Below, in pieces: positions 62,316 to 64,000 of a DNA stretch of 64,000 bases; the stretch's first letter is position 1; every line of letters begins with the position of its first letter. A model generated the notes under the pieces. It was given only the letters and a program-made list of their open reading frames with translations, had not been told where the DNA came from and ran no database searches. The translations under genes were made by a program, and so were the position numbers. The DNA is from Coemansia sp. RSA 922 (taxonomy: Eukaryota > Kickxellomycota > Kickxellomycetes > Kickxellales > Kickxellaceae), in the NCBI GenBank assembly GCA_027577415.1, contig JANBQS010000014.1:1-64000 (forward strand). The letters run 5' to 3'.

Positions 62316-63228
62316 ATGATGAAGCCACACACAAAGAGTATACAGCCACACGTGACAAGCACGACACTGGCTGATCCAATGGGTGATCTGGAGATTGATG
62401 GTCTTCTCGCTCTGCCTGTCATATCTGGCTCCTTTTTGCCAGTAGGCGAGAGCGTTGAGGAAAAGGCTCGCTGAAATCGAAGCGCGACCCAAGAGCGCCC
62501 ACAGGTATAATGTGGCAGAGCAGCAGCAGATCTACAAGGATGAAATTACGTCTATTTGGAACCGACAGCGTCGCTCGTTGACCCGTCCGAGTATTACCAA
62601 GCTTGGAGACGCGTACTCCGACGAGAACGTTATTGTTCCCGAGATCAACGACGGGTATGGCGATGCTGCTATTTCTCGGTGTGCGTCAGCTATTGATCCC
62701 TCGCGCGTGGCCCCTGGTACTGCCATGGAAGTCAGCCAACGTCTTGCTCCGCCGCAAGGGTCGCAGATCACTGCACATGCGAATTTCGTTATGACGGACA
62801 AGAAGGGACTTGCTATCCGGCGTGCCGTCCAGTCTCCATACACGGGCAAGCTTATGTGGCGCACAGAGGTCATTCGTGACCAGGCTGTAATCCAAGCGTA
62901 CTTGCGACAACGCCGTATTATCGAGAACCTGGCTCACAACCGCAGCGCCAATGAGGACGAGGGTGATGACTTGTTTGATAACGGGGAGGACCATATGGTG
63001 GACCTGCCGGCTGAGACGAGATTGCATTTGTCGGACTTGAAGCGCGCACTTGGTACGAGGGAGGCAGATGCCAGAAACCTGGTAAAGAGCCATATGACTA
63101 CTTTCTCGCTTCCGCAGCCCAACAAGCCAAAGAAGGAGGTTATTAGGAGGTGTGGTAACTGCGGACAACTTGGGCATATGAAAACGAACAAAAAGTGCCC
63201 AAGATACTTTGAGTTTAACCCTGTTTAG
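62316..63228 (+). CDS. TAF1: Stand-alone C-terminal TAF1 module with zinc knuckle
   Basis: The open frame 62446-63228 matches the tail of fungal TAF1 (TFIID): EQQQIYKDEITSIWNRQ, then GLAIRRAVQSP, TEVIRDQAVIQAYLRQRRII, and a CX2CX4HX6C knuckle in CGNCGQLGHMKTNKKCPRY, the end of TAF1 in several fungi. The HAT/DUF3591 part is absent and cannot lie upstream, because VPS51 starts at 62234 on the other strand. The frame has no early ATG. A workable model is a 12-codon exon (62316-62351) plus a 94-nt intron (62352-62445), giving a protein of about 272 residues, but the donor is weak. So this is a split-off TAF1 domain, a truncated paralogue, or a mis-joined region. Confidence 0.6.
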
Positions 63229-64000
63229 CGTAATAAAACAAAAATGTGCTACACTCAAAAAAGACCTTTACTAGCACAGACGACGACTATAGCTGTCGTC
63301 TGAATCCTTATTGCATGTAAACTCTTGTAACTTTGCTCCTACATTTGTTGGTTCGGCGCTTATATCCTATTATTGCCCCTCTATAAACATACAGTGTATT
63401 AACTACTAGCATGATTTTTGGAGGTGATAGAAAACGGACTTTAGAAGTGCATTTAGTAATAAATAAATATCGACTATATTTTCTCAATAATGATGATGGA
63501 ATAATAAAATAATAACAATAATATAAAAAAGTAATGTGAGAATTGTGCCTCGTTCCAAGGAACCACCAAGGACCAGAGAGACAGGCAACGGGTAGTGGGA
63601 CAGGGCCAAGCGACAACCAAGCAGCAACTTGAACGAGTCCTGATACAATCATATTCCTTCCCCCAGAGTACGAGTACCAACTTTAGGAGAACAAACTCCT
63701 AAAGCACAACTCTATGCAAAAATGGCTGTTTGACGAGCTAAATTCACATCTCACAATTGTATGAAGGTACTCTCTATACATCAATATAGAGTCAAGTGGC
63801 ATTATTTGACGAGGTCACCAGAAGTAAACCATTCTTTCTGCTGCCATCGCTTATCCTTCTCAGTAGAGTTGGTATCTGCGAACAACAACGCAAAGGGAAC
63901 CACCCCGCCTATTTGAGCACACGTGTGACAGGGTCAAAAAATAGTTACACTTGCCCGAAATGCAAAGGGAAAATACATGTGTAAACGAGCGTCCCTCGCC
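63229..64000. other. Downstream intergenic to the window edge
   Basis: 772 bp, AT-rich with ATAATAA runs (63500-63535). A plus-strand open stretch at 63796-63984 has no motif apart from a CPKC near its end and no ATG at its start. No gene called. Confidence 0.4.

Noticed and set aside
1..64000. tRNA or rRNA genes
   Set aside because: Looked for B-box-like GGTTCGANTCC with cloverleaf context and rRNA-like blocks; none found by eye.

Overview
The window looks like nuclear DNA of an early-diverging, zygomycete-type fungus. The best guess is a Kickxellomycotina or Coemansia-like genome; this is inferred from gene content and no search was possible. The evidence is eukaryotic single-copy genes (SNF8, RPB4, RPB5, RSE1/SF3B3, ORC5, VPS51, NDUFB8, mitochondrial uL22, RNase P Rpp21), AA11-like chitin LPMOs, a DUF3020 regulator, and a few very short introns (about 51-105 nt, GTAAGN or GTACGN donors, CTRAY-like branch points). 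Many apparent long frames begin with GTG or TTG, so starts were moved to the first sensible ATG.

Layout. 1-2.1 kb: a TA-flanked element with 93-bp terminal inverted repeats and no transposase. 2.1-16.6 kb: dense conserved block with a giant Dnf3-like P4-ATPase, NDUFB8, SNF8, two AA11-like LPMO paralogues, Rpp21 and an AIF/FSP1-like flavoprotein. 16.6-20.7 kb: a nonsense-interrupted F-box-like gene, then RPB4. 20.7-31 kb: AT-rich accessory DNA with fragments of a tyrosine-type aminotransferase and an M16 insulinase, small orphan genes, a heptamer satellite, an intact F-box-like gene, and an LTR followed by a lone gag. 31-35.3 kb: uL22m and RSE1, convergent. 35.3-40.5 kb: a second accessory patch with small orphan genes, a decayed coding remnant and a solo LTR matching the first. 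40.5-44.4 kb: a head-to-head pair of F-box-like paralogues. 44.9-51.8 kb: an unknown basic-tailed protein, a small membrane protein, RPB5, ORC5 and a secreted CBM96-like protein. 51.8-64 kb: a 3.8-kb regulatory or leader stretch, the DUF3020 regulator, VPS51, and a stand-alone C-terminal TAF1 module.

Most interesting: (i) a lineage-type family of four F-box-like/LRR proteins sharing a DDxxFRGNxxTL signature, one copy with an in-frame TGA; (ii) a scatter of about 110-150-residue orphan proteins without signal peptides, two or three of which may be diverged thioredoxin-fold relatives, several driven by a TATA box about 100 bp before the ATG; (iii) a TAF1 tail encoded apart from the rest of TAF1; (iv) the paired LPMOs with different C-terminal tails. 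No tRNA, rRNA or CRISPR array was found.
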